Positions 1 to 9,789 of a DNA stretch of 64,000 bases are shown here, piece by piece. The position numbers and the translations under genes were made by a program. This stretch comes from Tillus elongatus (Eukaryota; Arthropoda; Insecta; Coleoptera; Cleridae). Where the stretch lies: assembly GCA_964006375.1 (NCBI GenBank), contig OZ023268.1:87171358-87235357 (forward strand), in the 5' to 3' direction. Within the stretch, counting starts at the first letter, position 1, and the number at the start of each line of letters is the position of its first letter. The notes beneath the pieces were generated by a model that was given only the letters and a program-made list of their open reading frames with translations, ran no database searches and was not told where the DNA came from.

Positions 1-116
1 TTGCTTTAGATTTATCCACGTACAAGTCTCTGACTTTTGTGGATCTTTACAACATTTATTATGTACAGCAGATCTATATATGTTATTATTATTAAACTGT
101 ATTTTGAAAATAATTC

Positions 117-119
<3 letters not shown>

Positions 120-187
<68 letters not shown>
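120..187. repeat. (TA)n microsatellite, left part
   Basis: Uninterrupted TA dinucleotides. The array resumes at 1465 after an inverted-repeat transposon, so the transposon seems to have inserted into a pre-existing TA array. The tyrosine/isoleucine ORFs read across it are artefacts. Confidence 0.95.
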
Positions 188-189
<2 letters not shown>

Positions 190-192
<3 letters not shown>

Positions 193-1461
193 GGTAGCCC
201 ATTATTCTGGGATTCCTCGATATCTCCTAAGCTATTCAAGTTATCAAAAAAATTTAAAAACAAAGGTTGCTTCGTTTTTGAAGGTGTATAACCCAAAATT
301 ATTTTAAACTATACAACACGTCCCATAAGTCACCGGCAGCATGCAACTTTGATAGTTTAAATAGAAATATTATTACACATTTCGATCTTAAGTAAAATTT
401 CGATGTTACTTTATAAAAGGTACTATATGTTATAAATCAATAGTTTTTTAGTTGTTCAATTTTTTTTAAATATTTTTTCAGAATATTTTAATTTCTCTAC
501 CTACCTATTATGATTAATTAATTTATTTACAAACCATCTATCTTTTTCAGTTGACCTTTCCTTAATCAAAAGTAATAGGCCTTCGAGGCATTTTGTTATC
601 CAATAAAACGACGGAAATTGTAGTAAATAAACTATTCACATTGTAATGTTAATTTTTTGCTAAATTTGATGCAACTCCTATAAGACACATACAATATCTT
701 AAGATGTTCTTTGCTGTTATAGGTTATTATTAAAACCTGTTTGACCTGAAAGAGTAAGTTATTACAATTTCAACTATCTATAAGAATATATTTTGATAGT
801 ATTTGTTTGCCAAATTGACTAAATAATGTCAAAGCCTACTAATTAATTAGAGACAATTTAATTCGACCCAATAAAATAAAGGGTTGATTCTAACCTTCAA
901 ACTAGATGTAATATGTGTATAGTATGCACCATAAATCGATGCAGAATTGAATTCTCTATAAGATTCAGAAAAAATATACAGGGTGTTTCATTTGAAAAAA
1001 ATAATTTTTTAGCTTGTGAAATATGGCAAAATGAACAGTCTAGATAAACAACCTGTATATTGCAAATCGAAGTATAACATTATATCCGTAGTTAAGGAAT
1101 ATTAAGCTTAAGCTTACAACAAGAAACTTCTTGATATCTTTGTTTGCAGAGGAAGTATTCGGTTTTTTGCAATCCTGTGCAAGTGTCAAAATTTAAAAAA
1201 AAAATGGAATAACTCAGACTATTGATTTATGACATGTAGTACCTTTTATAAAGTGACATTGAAATTTTACGTAGGATCGAAATATGTAATAATATATGGG
1301 GTGTTCCATTTAAAATATCAAAGTTGCATGCTGCCGGTAACTTATGGGACATGCTGTATAGTTTAAAATAACTTTAGGTTATACACCTTCAAAAACAAAG
1401 CAACTTGTGTTTTTAATTTTTTTGATAACTTGAATAGGTTAGGAGATAATAATGGGTTACC

Positions 1462-1464
<3 letters not shown>
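190..1464. mobile_element. Non-autonomous TA-targeting transposon with long inverted repeats
   Basis: Positions about 190-430 are repeated in inverted orientation at about 1205-1464, roughly 80-90% identical by eye. The ends read CAGGGTAGCCC and CAGGGTAACCC and are flanked by TA on both sides. No transposase ORF is present in the 1.27 kb. The CAGGG end, the TA target and the long inverted repeats fit the IS630/Tc1/mariner-type elements found elsewhere in the window, so this is probably an internally deleted derivative. A second CAGGGTGTTTC-like start at about 979 suggests a further nested fragment. Confidence 0.75.

Positions 1465-1533
<69 letters not shown>
1465..1533. repeat. (TA)n microsatellite, right part
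   Basis: Pure TA repeat continuing the array at 120-187 on the far side of the inserted transposon. Confidence 0.95.
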
Positions 1534-1535
<2 letters not shown>

Positions 1536-2098
1536 TATGTACCTTGTTGTGGGAAATATCTCTGGTAAAGTCGCAATCCTCAAATGACGACCTTCGTGTG
1601 CTGAAGTTGCTCGAGGACCTCCGGATCTGCGACGACGGTTATAGATTTTTTTAGACCACCTGGACCAACACTGCCTCCTATGCGGTCAGAATTTGTCTCA
1701 TTGCAAAACCGGCTGTCCGCATACCAGCAATGCGCCCCCTTTCTAATTAACTTAAATGATGCTGATTCTTCCCTAAACGACGCCTAGGCATAATGAGTTG
1801 ATGAGCACAAATCGCTACGAAATATTTCTTCAAACTGACTAAAACTCAAATATAAAGAATAAATTTTTTGATAAAACAAAATCTAAAAAGTGTGCACCTG
1901 TTAACATGTTTTGTACATATTGCTATCCTTTCTTATTAGAGACAAAACAGATATAGAAAATTTCATTGCAATTGGTCGACCCTTACTGGGATTCTTTGGA
2001 AAGTTCAGAAATTAATTGTTTTTACTTCTTTATTGGTCCGTTTTATTTTTTAATGACTTCCGGCGTCACACGTCCAAATAAAATAATAAATTGGTAAG
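1534..2098. other. No gene seen; unclassified spacer
   Basis: AT-rich sequence with short GC-richer patches around 1580-1730. I see no coding region, RNA gene or recognisable repeat edge, apart from the increase in GC where the LINE remnant starts at about 2100. Confidence 0.5.
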
Positions 2099-2131
2099 TT
2101 ATGAAAAGACCCTACTGTAGGGGTACAAGAA

Positions 2132-2587
2132 GTGCACCGGCAGTCCAAGCGTCTTTCCGGGCCGCAAAGAAAGAAGCTCCGGAGGGCGCAGAAAATGGCG
2201 ACCAAGACGTGGACGGTCGAGGAACCTGAAAAGACGCATAAGGGGAGTGCGAGTCAGAAGAGGCCGCGCTCGGACTCTAGCACGCCTATTACAGACAGAC
2301 GTCCCAAAAGGGCCAGGGCACCTGTAAATGTGCAAGAGTTGAGTGCGAGTCAGAAGAGTCCGCGCTCGGGCTCTAGCACGCCTAATACAGACAGACGTCC
2401 CAAAAGGGCTGGGGCCGGAACATCGGCGCAGACTGACTCATATAGGAAGTCTGCGGAGGGCCTCTGGATGGCGCTCATTGAGAGACGACATCCTGAGGTC
2501 ACGCTAGACCAGGGGAAGGCGGACCTGATCCAGGCTGCGGTGGTAACTGCGGTGGACTCTCTTCAGGGACAGAAGAGCCCGCCCTAG
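2132..2587 (+). pseudogene. LINE ORF1 (gag-like) remnant
   Basis: Open frame of about 150 residues rich in Lys, Arg, Ser and Pro. It contains an internal direct repeat: SASQK-(R/S)PRS-(D/G)SSTP-(I/N)TDRRPKRA occurs twice, near residues 40-60 and 71-91. No zinc knuckles are left. It precedes the reverse transcriptase fragment and has the position and composition of a LINE ORF1, and probably served as a nucleic-acid-binding protein. The low-complexity basic repeat makes the assignment depend on context. Confidence 0.45.
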
Positions 2588-2822
2588 TTCCACCGGGAGC
2601 GCCTGGCGGGAGTCATCCTCTGGATAACCTGTGCCGGTGCGCAATCGCGAGACTGGCTGCGGAAAACGATCAGGCGCCTCGGCCAGATTTGGGAGGGGGC
2701 AGACTTGACAGCTGTCGAACCCAAGAAACTCCCAAAGAGACGCAAGGTCCTCGTACGGATCGGTTCTGGCAGCTTTCAGGGAGCGTGGACTAGAGGAGAC
2801 CTGCTGCAGGTGGATCGGTTCC

Positions 2823-3143
2823 ATGCTCAGAGACAGCGCGTTGTTCACCTCACTCGCGGGAGGGACTCTGCTAGCGGGGGTCGCAGCGCTCCAGTGCCTA
2901 GCCGTGGACGGCCTGCTAGGGTGGCTATCGAGAAAAGCGTATGAGGTACAGCGCTATGCGGACGACATTGTCATCATAGTCCGAGGAAACGTTACACAGT
3001 CAGTGTGGGAGCGCATGCAGACAGCACTACAAATGGTGGACGGTTGGTCAAGGGCTCAGGGTAAGCCTCGAGAAGGCAACTGCAATACCGTTTACGAGGA
3101 GGATGAAGTGGGAAAGCCACAGAACTCTCACTCTATACGGTAG
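2823..3143 (+). pseudogene. LINE reverse transcriptase fragment
   Basis: The frame contains QRYADDIVIIVRG, the catalytic YADD box of reverse transcriptase (motif C), followed by a stretch resembling the thumb region of insect LINEs. Upstream palm motifs A and B are missing or scrambled. The fragment cannot be functional. Confidence 0.7.
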
Positions 3144-3377
3144 GAACATTTCAATCGCCAGAGAGGTAAAATATCTTGGGGCGTATTGGACTCTAATCAT
3201 GACCCTAGCCGCCACTAGGCGACTATATGAAAAAACGTGGGGACTATGACCTAGTATGGCCCACTGGCTGTACACAAGGGTGGTCAGACCATCGTTAACA
3301 TACGCGGCACTGGCCTGGTGGCCTAAGGTGACACAATCCAGTGCCAAACAAAAACTAGGCTAGATCCAAAGGATGAC

Positions 3378-4380
3378 TTGCCTGGGCATCACAGGAGCCA
3401 TGTCTTCAACCCCAACAGCTGCCATGGAGGTGTTGCTGGATCTGCCCCCCTACACTTTGGTATTATGGGGGAGGCCAGGCTAGGACTATACAGACTAGTC
3501 TGCAATGGTAGACTGAAGATCAACCCAGGCTTCAGGGACCACTGTAAAATTCAGGAGATCATGAAGGAGCCCATGCTTGAAATGAGGACAGACTTCGCGA
3601 ACCCGCGAATCTGCAGGGAAAACAAGTTTACGGTGAAAATACCCGACCGCGAGGCATGGCGGAAGGAGGCGCCGCGCATACCGGGCTTGTCTGGTTCACG
3701 GACTGATCCGGCGGAGAGCGATGGGACGGGGGCAGGTGTTTATTCGGAAGGACCGAGGATAATTCATAGTATTTCCCTCGGAGCCCATGCAACGGCCTTT
3801 CAGGCCGAAATGTAAGCCATCCTTCACTATGTGCGGGAGAACAAGAGGAAGGGCTACACCAACAAGCGGATCCTCATAGCCACAGACGGCCAGGCAGGCC
3901 TTAAGGCCTTAAGTAGCCCACGGGTAAATTCCTGGCTGGTGAGTGAGTGCCGAGACCAGACGAGCGGCCTGGTTGGGCAGAATGAGGTCACCCTCATCTG
4001 GGTGCCGGGTCACTCGAGGGTCATAGGCAATGAAGAAGCTGACAGTCTCGCGAAGAGAGGATTAGCACAACCATTTATGGGACCAGAACCGGTTCTGGGC
4101 GTGACAAAAACACGGCCAGGGGAGCCATTAAGTCATGGGTCAGAAACGAACACAAGATGTGCTGGGCAGACTGTCCAGGGCTCAGACATGGGAAGTCAAT
4201 AATTGACGAACCCAGTTCAAAGAGAGCTGTGGAGTTGCTAAATCTTAGCAGAGGACAGCTCAGAAACATAACAGGTCTCTTGACGGGACACATGGCCGTC
4301 ATAAAAAGGGGGCGGTTCGAAGGGGACCTCGCATTCAGACTCTGCGGCGAGTGGAAGAAATCAGCCTAGCACATCTTGTG
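3378..4380 (+). pseudogene. LINE RNase H domain and C-terminal remnant
   Basis: Across three shifted frames one reads an RNase H fold: the Glu-bearing strand near AFQAEM, the strand ILIATDGQAGLKAL with its catalytic Asp, and the late motif VTLIWVPGHSRVIGNEEADS with the conserved His and Asp. A downstream segment with RLCGEW and a Cys-rich end (HILCECKALD, about 4370-4400) matches the zinc-binding tail of I/R1-type LINEs. Stops after AFQAEM and between later segments show decay. Confidence 0.72.
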
Positions 4381-4619
4381 TGAGTGTAAAGCTCTGGACC
4401 GCGAAATAAACTGATCTACGGTCAGTCTAGACTGGAGACAGAGAAATATGAAACTTCACCCTATCAATCGCTGTGCAGACTAGTTCAAGGCAAGGTGATT
4501 TTGGAACGGTTGGAGTAAAAAGACTAAGGGCATGGACAATAAGCCAAAGGCTGCAGTGCTTTCGCGGCGGCAATGGCGCGGACGAGCCCTGAGGGAAAAA
4601 TATTATGAAAAATACATAA

Positions 4620-5476
4620 TGTGTTCTCAGTATAAGCGACTAAGGACTCCCCAATCCGAAATTCATTCGCCAAGTAATGTCTTGAAGATTTTGTATTATT
4701 AAAGGGAAGTTGTTGAACTGTGTTTACATTATTTAGAGTTACTTAAAGTTTCAAATATTGTAAACGAGCAAGTAACATTCAAAGGATTCTGCTTTGACAG
4801 TTTACGAGTCCAAATTACGTCGCAGGGTGTGTTTAGTTTCGTTACGGCACCAACTTCATCTATTAGTGTCTTTAAGTTTTGCAAACTGTTGTTACAGCTT
4901 CACATCCTGTGATTCAATGAGGACTAGTTAGAAGTTTCATACGGGCGGATATGCAGGAAACAAAAGACAAACTCACAGAAGATATAGAAATAATATGCTG
5001 TAAATTCCTTTTCCTGCGCGGTAATTGTTTGGGAAATAAATTACCTAACTAGTTTGATAATTACACTAGGTAAAATGGCGACTTTATAAATAAGCGAAAT
5101 ACCTAGTTATAAAAAAAATATTGTTTTTATCTCTGCATGTATGGGTTTCAGCCGCAAGAAGCAAATAACATAACAGAAAAAATCGATAGGGATATAGTTG
5201 GTATGTCGAAACTGGGGTGGCCCCAGAATGGTGATATCTAAAGTGATAATGATAGAATTCCATATAAGGGAGGACTGGAGCTGCAATTTTATTACGAAAC
5301 AAGTGAGTCAATAAAGTGACTAATACGTACCATGCTAACGAGAGCATGCTTATGGTGACAATTGAAATAAAGTCCCAGGATATCGCGATAACAGAAGTGG
5401 TTTCGGGCATCATAGAGGGATGAGAAGGAAGTGAAATTTATGCATTTTAGTATGAAAGCAATATCCAAGAAATGCA
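4620..5476. other. No gene seen
   Basis: AT-rich spacer. Small open frames on the minus strand between 5084 and 5477 lack similarity to anything I recognise and have no coding signature. Confidence 0.5.
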
Positions 5477-5545
5477 CAATAAAGCAAAGGCTGCGTTGCT
5501 ATCGGGGCGGCAAAGACGCGGATGAGCCCTGAGGGAAAAAAAATA
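5477..5545 (+). repeat. Second copy of the LINE 3' tail
   Basis: The sequence from GCACAATAAAGCAAAGGCTG to GAGCCCTGAGGGAAAAA closely repeats 4531-4603, the 3' end of the LINE remnant. This is a heavily 5'-truncated copy of the same family, as expected from target-primed reverse transcription. Confidence 0.7.
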
Positions 5546-5985
5546 TCCAAGAAAGTGAGGAAACAGAATCAGACAGTTGTAATAAGGGATTTTTGCTTTT
5601 ATGTATTATTTAACGCAAAATTTTCTTAACTGTTATATGATTGTGTGCGTTATCTTATTTTTATTATTGACCTGCAGACGTACAGGGTGGCTCAAATTCG
5701 AGCCTCATCATTGGTATCTCTGAAACTGTAAGAGATACAACGTCGGTTAAATTATGGCAAAATTGCGTAATTTGATGCTCAGCAAAATACAGTTTAGAAA
5801 ATTAGAAAAATCCGAATGCTTCCGGTGATAATCGGGAAAAAAACGAAAACTCGTAAAATATGTTTTTTTTTTGGGCGTTATTTGAAAAGATATAACAAAA
5901 TGAATGACACTTCTTCAAGGTCACTTTCCTCTCCTACAAGATGAAATTTCCAATTTGAAATCCGATGTTTCGTCTTTCAGAAACC

Positions 5986-5991
5986 ATCATC
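5986..5991. repeat. Polinton target-site duplication, left (ATCATC)
   Basis: ATCATC directly precedes the Polinton end AGTAGGTATGGG and recurs directly after the other end at 18292-18297. A 6-bp duplication is the known hallmark of Polinton integration. Its two halves rejoin the broken inverted repeat of the host transposon, as the intact copy at about 20005-20015 shows. Confidence 0.9.
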
Positions 5992-6021
5992 AGTAGGTAT
6001 GGGGGCACTTGGGCCAGACAG

Positions 6022-6321
6022 TGACGTCACATTTCACATCTCGCCTTGTTATGTAACCTGCATTCCAAGGTCAATGACCTTCCAAGGTGATTGACCTGTT
6101 ATTTCTAGGAAACTTTGGCCAGACAGTGACGTCACATTTCACATCTCGCCTTGTTATGTAACCTGCATTCCAAGGTCAATGACCTGTCTAGGAAACTTTG
6201 GCCAGACCACCCCACCCCCTTGTGGGCGTGGCCCAAGATGGCGTCCAAGATGGCTTCCAATGTAACCTGCATTCTAAGGTCATTGACCTGTCTAGGAAAC
6301 TTTGACCAGACAGTGACGTCA
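6022..6321 (+). promoter_or_regulatory. IR-1 palindromes and CRE sites in the left inverted repeat
   Basis: Perfect 13-bp palindromes AGGTCA-A/T-TGACCT lie at 6068-6080, 6173-6185 and 6277-6289, spaced 105 and 104 bp. A one-mismatch copy is at 6085-6097. They fit the consensus for ecdysone receptor/USP IR-1 elements (RGGTCANTGAMCY). Perfect CRE palindromes TGACGTCA lie at 6022-6029, 6127-6134 and 6314-6321. The sites are seen directly; receptor or CREB/ATF binding is inferred. Confidence 0.6.
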
Positions 6322-6394
6322 CACGACTTGGGCCAGACAGTCACATTCCAAAGTGTCTAACCTATTACTTCAAATTATTATATTTTGAAAAAAA

Positions 6395-6475
6395 CCATTT
6401 GGAGCAGGTGAGTTTCGAACCCCGGGCACTCAGACGGGAGGCAACGATGCTAACCACTGAGCTAAGCAGACGCTT
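6395..6475 (-). ncRNA. tRNA-like sequence with A and B boxes, left inverted repeat
   Basis: Read on the minus strand it contains an A-box-like TAGCTCAGTGGTTAGCAT and a B-box-like GGGGTTCGAAACTC at about tRNA spacing. Acceptor and D stems do not pair well, so it is not a convincing functional tRNA. It may be a captured tRNA or SINE head acting as a pol III promoter directed towards the element's end. Confidence 0.5.
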
Positions 6476-7335
6476 ATTAATTTACTGTTTTAGGCTGGTA
6501 TATATATACGACTTTTAATTACAAACAAACCATACATGTAACAATTAAAGTTTTTGTTATTATTAGACAATTAAGTGATTTACAAAATAAGAATTAATAT
6601 GTGTTTATGTTATATAAATATTAACCATAAAGCAAATGACTCTGGACGTAATAATTAGATTTGTGTTTCGAGCCGCGCTTCTTGTTTTACGTCACTCCAA
6701 CCTTTAGAGCCGACAAATGAGAGTGAGGTTGATAAGCGAGAATAATGGTATTGGTCGAGGACTCCATGATTTAAAGTTACGCCCCCCATTAAAACAAACC
6801 ATTCATAAAGCTTTTGTTATTAGACATAAGACATAATAATTAATATGTTTAATATTAGACAGACTATTAGATTTCGCATAGAAATTAGCCGAACGCCACA
6901 ATTGTTATATGGGTAGGTTCTAAAAATAACACACAGAGGTCGTTGGCAAACAAAAGAAGGAAGTTCAGAAACAAAATAGACAACAGGTTCAAATAGGAAA
7001 CCAAACTTAAATATCGTAGAGACAATAGAGGTCGCTGGCAAAACAAAGAAGGAAGCTCAGAAACAAAATGGACAACAGGTTCAACTCTTAAAAATAGGAA
7101 CTAGCCTTATGTGTGGGCGCGGCAAGTAGTTGATTTTATTTTGAAAGAGATACAGGTTCGATTCCTGATATATGCTCCTTGATATGGTAGCGTCAAATAC
7201 AAAGAGGTACTGAATAACTAAACAGTAAGCTTAGAAACAATGGTTGGTTACAGGTTCAATTCCTTTCTAACCCCACGTGTTTAGTGTCATGTTACTCGTC
7301 TAAGTAAGCAGAATTTAAAAAAAATGGCGACTAAA

Positions 7336-8263
7336 ATAAGATAAAAAACTTAAAACCCTTATCGCGGAAGATCCGTGAGATGTACGATAGAACCAACACA
7401 TGCACGGTGTTAAGGAGGTCAAATCAAATTGGAATATACAATAAAATGGCCACTTCCGGTCTAAACTTTAAATCCTTATATCTTTTCAACGGAAAGTGAT
7501 AGAAATGAACTGACTTTAAAAATATATCGTTTCATAACAAGCTCTACAAGAAAATGAGATAAAAAACTTTAAACCCTTATCGCGGAAGATCCGTGAGATG
7601 TACGAGAGAACCAACACATGCACGGTGTTAAGGAGGTCAAATCAGAGTGGAATATACAATAAAATGGCCACTTCCGGTCTAAACTTTAAATCCTTATATC
7701 TTTTCAACGACAAGTGATAGAAATGAACTGACTTTAAAAATATATCGTTTCATAACAAGCTCTACAAGAAAATGAGATAAAAAACTTCAAACCCTTATCG
7801 CGGAAGATCCGTGAGATGTACGATAGAACCAACACATGCACGGTGTTAAGGAGGCCAAATCAAATTGGAATATACAATAAAATGGCCACTTCCGGTCTAA
7901 ACTTTAAATCGTTATATCTTTTCAATGGAAAGTGATAGAAAGGAACTGACTTTAAAAATATATCGTTTCATAACAAACTCTACAAGAAAATGAGATAAAA
8001 AACTTTAAACCCTTATCGCGGAAGATCCGTGAGATGTACGATAGAACCAATACATGCACGGTGTTAAGGAGGCCAAATCAAATTGGAATATACAATAAAA
8101 TGGCCACTTCCGGTCTAAACGTTAAATCGTTATATCTTTTGAACGGAAAGTGATAGAAAGGAGCCGACTTCAAAAATGTATGTTTCGTAACAAGGTCTAC
8201 AAGAAACTGAGATAAAAAACTTAAAACCCTTATCGCGGAAGATCGGCGAGACGTACGATAGAA
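7336..8263. repeat. 218-bp tandem repeat array in the Polinton
   Basis: A unit beginning GATAAAAAACTT recurs at 7340, 7558, 7776, 7994 and 8211, giving about 4.2 copies of 218 bp (the last spacing is 217). Copies differ by only a few bases. Each contains AAAATGGCCACTTCCGG and ATCGCGGAAGATCCGTGAGA. There is no long ORF. The array lies between the left inverted repeat and the 3' end of the capsid gene. Its role is unknown; structural spacer or origin-like functions are possible. Confidence 0.95.
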
Positions 8264-8461
8264 CTTTAAATAAAGAATCGGTAGCGAATTTTTATAAAAG
8301 TTATTTAGTGTAAATTATTTTATTAGAAAATTGAAATACATGTTTTTTATATCGTAAACCCACCAAATTTGTTTCTTAGACAACGGTTTAAGGTTAGAAA
8401 TAAAACACTCGATTGGAATACAATTAATTTATTAGGAGTAATAAGATTTACATACAAAATA

Positions 8462-9667
8462 TTACATAATGGCTCTTACAATACCAGTTAGAGGTTTATA
8501 TTCAAATACACAATCATGAATAATTAAACAGTAGGCCCTAGTTCTCGGAGCAAAATTGTCTTTACTCATAAACTCCACTTTGATGTCGACTGTTGAAGAC
8601 TTGATTGATTCATTCTGGTGTTGACAATCGATTACAAATAGAGCTCGATCTTTAAACTCATCATAATTTAAAAGAGGCTCCGACATGTTTTTATAGTAAA
8701 AACTTTTTTGAAAATCTGTATACATCTGGTAGGCTTCAACGTATTTTGATCTTTCGAAATCCATATTCATAGCTTCATAAGGGTAGCATTCTGAATTTAG
8801 GAACACTCGTAGATCTACCATACCGATGTTATCGAAGAAGTCACCTTTTTTGCTTATGTTATCTTTCCGATCTGTTTGAAACGCTATAATCACATATCTA
8901 GGTCTTTCCAAGTTGGTTGCAGTTTTAACAGCCCACACATCTCTGTTTATATCTCTGAGTGATGGTAGCTCATATATATCCCATTTCCGATATGCGAGAA
9001 ATATAGATGTGTCTTTTGCTATTTTATCCATCAGTTCCAGCTTCATTTGATCGTTTGGAAATACATGTTTTGCTTTTAAAAACATGTTGGTTACAGTTAT
9101 CTTAGATCTTGCTGTACCTGTGCTGTAATAGCAGTTGGAATCATTTCGAGCTCTTGTAAATCGGAAAGTATGTTTACCACAGAGAACTCCTTTAAAGTGA
9201 TGAAAGAAACTGAAGAGGAACCAAAGAGGTAGGAGCAAGTGAAACCTGTTATCGTTTAAGGTGATGTGATCTGATGATACATTCAACCCAGCATTGCTAA
9301 GAGATTTTGCTTCATTCTTACTAAACGAAAGCAGAGTTTTGATGTTTGTTGTGGTGTATGGATCTCGTACTCGCTCCACTTCCTTGTTATTTAATTCATA
9401 TATCATTGATTCAAACAGAGCTACTCCTCCGTTATTTGACATGTGGCAGACACCAGTAGCATTTTGTACTGCTAGAGGTTCCAGAGCACCTTCGATGATT
9501 AGAGCTGACTCTGCTAGACATACGAATGCATCTTGCTGATTGATGTTTATTTCAACTTCATCGCTGTTACCAAACGATTTAGTTGATGAATAGTAAGACC
9601 TAAGTTCTTCTCGATCAATGGAGTCGTCAAACTTGGGGTCTTTGAATATTTCTAGTTTTGATGACAT
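8462..9667 (-). CDS. Polinton major capsid protein (double jelly roll)
   Basis: A protein of about 401 residues resembling the double-jelly-roll major capsid (hexon-like) proteins of insect Polintons, which assemble as pseudo-hexameric capsomers. I place the start at the ATG giving MSSKLEIFKD rather than upstream non-ATG codons. The characteristic C-terminal jelly roll lies around residues 230-330 (VWAVKTATNLERPRYVIIAF followed by SKKGDFFDNI and SECYPYEAMN). A hydrophobic, Phe-rich stretch near residue 150 (LPLWFLFSFFHHF) looks atypical and may mark an indel, and the protein is shorter than many relatives. A TATAAAAG on the coding strand at 9771-9764 lies about 95 bp upstream, and an AATAAA follows the stop near 8430. 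The frame is fully open. Confidence 0.88.
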   Translation of the reverse strand: MSSKLEIFKDPKFDDSIDREELRSYYSSTKSFGNSDEVEININQQDAFVCLAESALIIEGALEPLAVQNATGVCHMSNNGGVALFESMIYELNNKEVERVRDPYTTTNIKTLLSFSKNEAKSLSNAGLNVSSDHITLNDNRFHLLLPLWFLFSFFHHFKGVLCGKHTFRFTRARNDSNCYYSTGTARSKITVTNMFLKAKHVFPNDQMKLELMDKIAKDTSIFLAYRKWDIYELPSLRDINRDVWAVKTATNLERPRYVIIAFQTDRKDNISKKGDFFDNIGMVDLRVFLNSECYPYEAMNMDFERSKYVEAYQMYTDFQKSFYYKNMSEPLLNYDEFKDRALFVIDCQHQNESIKSSTVDIKVEFMSKDNFAPRTRAYCLIIHDCVFEYKPLTGIVRAIM

Positions 9668-9789
9668 GATAACCAAGACTTTTAAGGAATTCAATATTAT
9701 CGGAACGAAGTGTATGCTTCAAAGGAGCTGGTTGTACTAAATTTGTTTTGGTAGATTCGCTTGCTTTTATATCTTTAAAGACTAGCATT

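Larger units (their letters stand above)
2099..4620 (+). mobile_element. Decayed LINE with RNase H (I/R1-like clade)
   Basis: A block much richer in GC than its surroundings carries pieces of one non-LTR retrotransposon in order: a basic gag-like ORF, a reverse transcriptase fragment with a YADD box, an RNase H domain and a Cys/His-containing C-terminus. RNase H downstream of reverse transcriptase is typical of I, R1/LOA-related LINEs of insects. The endonuclease and most of the palm are missing, and several stops and frameshifts break the frames. A 3' tail ending near GAGCCCTGAGGGAAAAA at about 4600 recurs at 5480-5545, which marks the element's 3' end. Confidence 0.7.
5992..7143 (+). repeat. 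Polinton left terminal inverted repeat
   Basis: Matches 17177-18291 in reverse complement to its inner edge (GTAGTTGATTTTATTTT). The left copy has about 55 extra bases near 6890-6945, and the outer 300 bp contain tandem units of about 104 bp with unequal copy structure. The 6940-7090 stretch itself holds two diverged copies of a sequence starting AGAGGTCG(T/C)TGGCAAA. It carries the palindromes and tRNA-like box described separately. Confidence 0.95.

Noticed and set aside
12..307. Open frames of Tyr-Ile repeats over TA arrays (also at 1430, 29220, 29363, 50359, 59842, 60206)
   Set aside because: They are translations of a dinucleotide repeat and have no codon or homology support.
2504..2848. 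Minus-strand 114-residue ORF
   Set aside because: Antisense shadow over the GC-rich LINE remnant.
5084..5477. Two overlapping minus-strand ORFs
   Set aside because: No recognisable domain, no start context or conservation signal, and typical of chance frames in AT-rich DNA.
5683..5991. Outer 300 bp taken as part of the Polinton inverted repeat
   Set aside because: A perfect 6-bp duplication and AGT/ACT termini place the Polinton ends at 5992 and 18291; the outer part belongs to the interrupted mariner-type element.
6395..6475. Functional tRNA gene in the Polinton ends
   Set aside because: A and B boxes are good, but acceptor, D and T stems do not pair as required, so I call it tRNA-like only.
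7336..8263. CRISPR-like array
   Set aside because: The units are long, contiguous tandem repeats without unique spacers, in a eukaryotic context.
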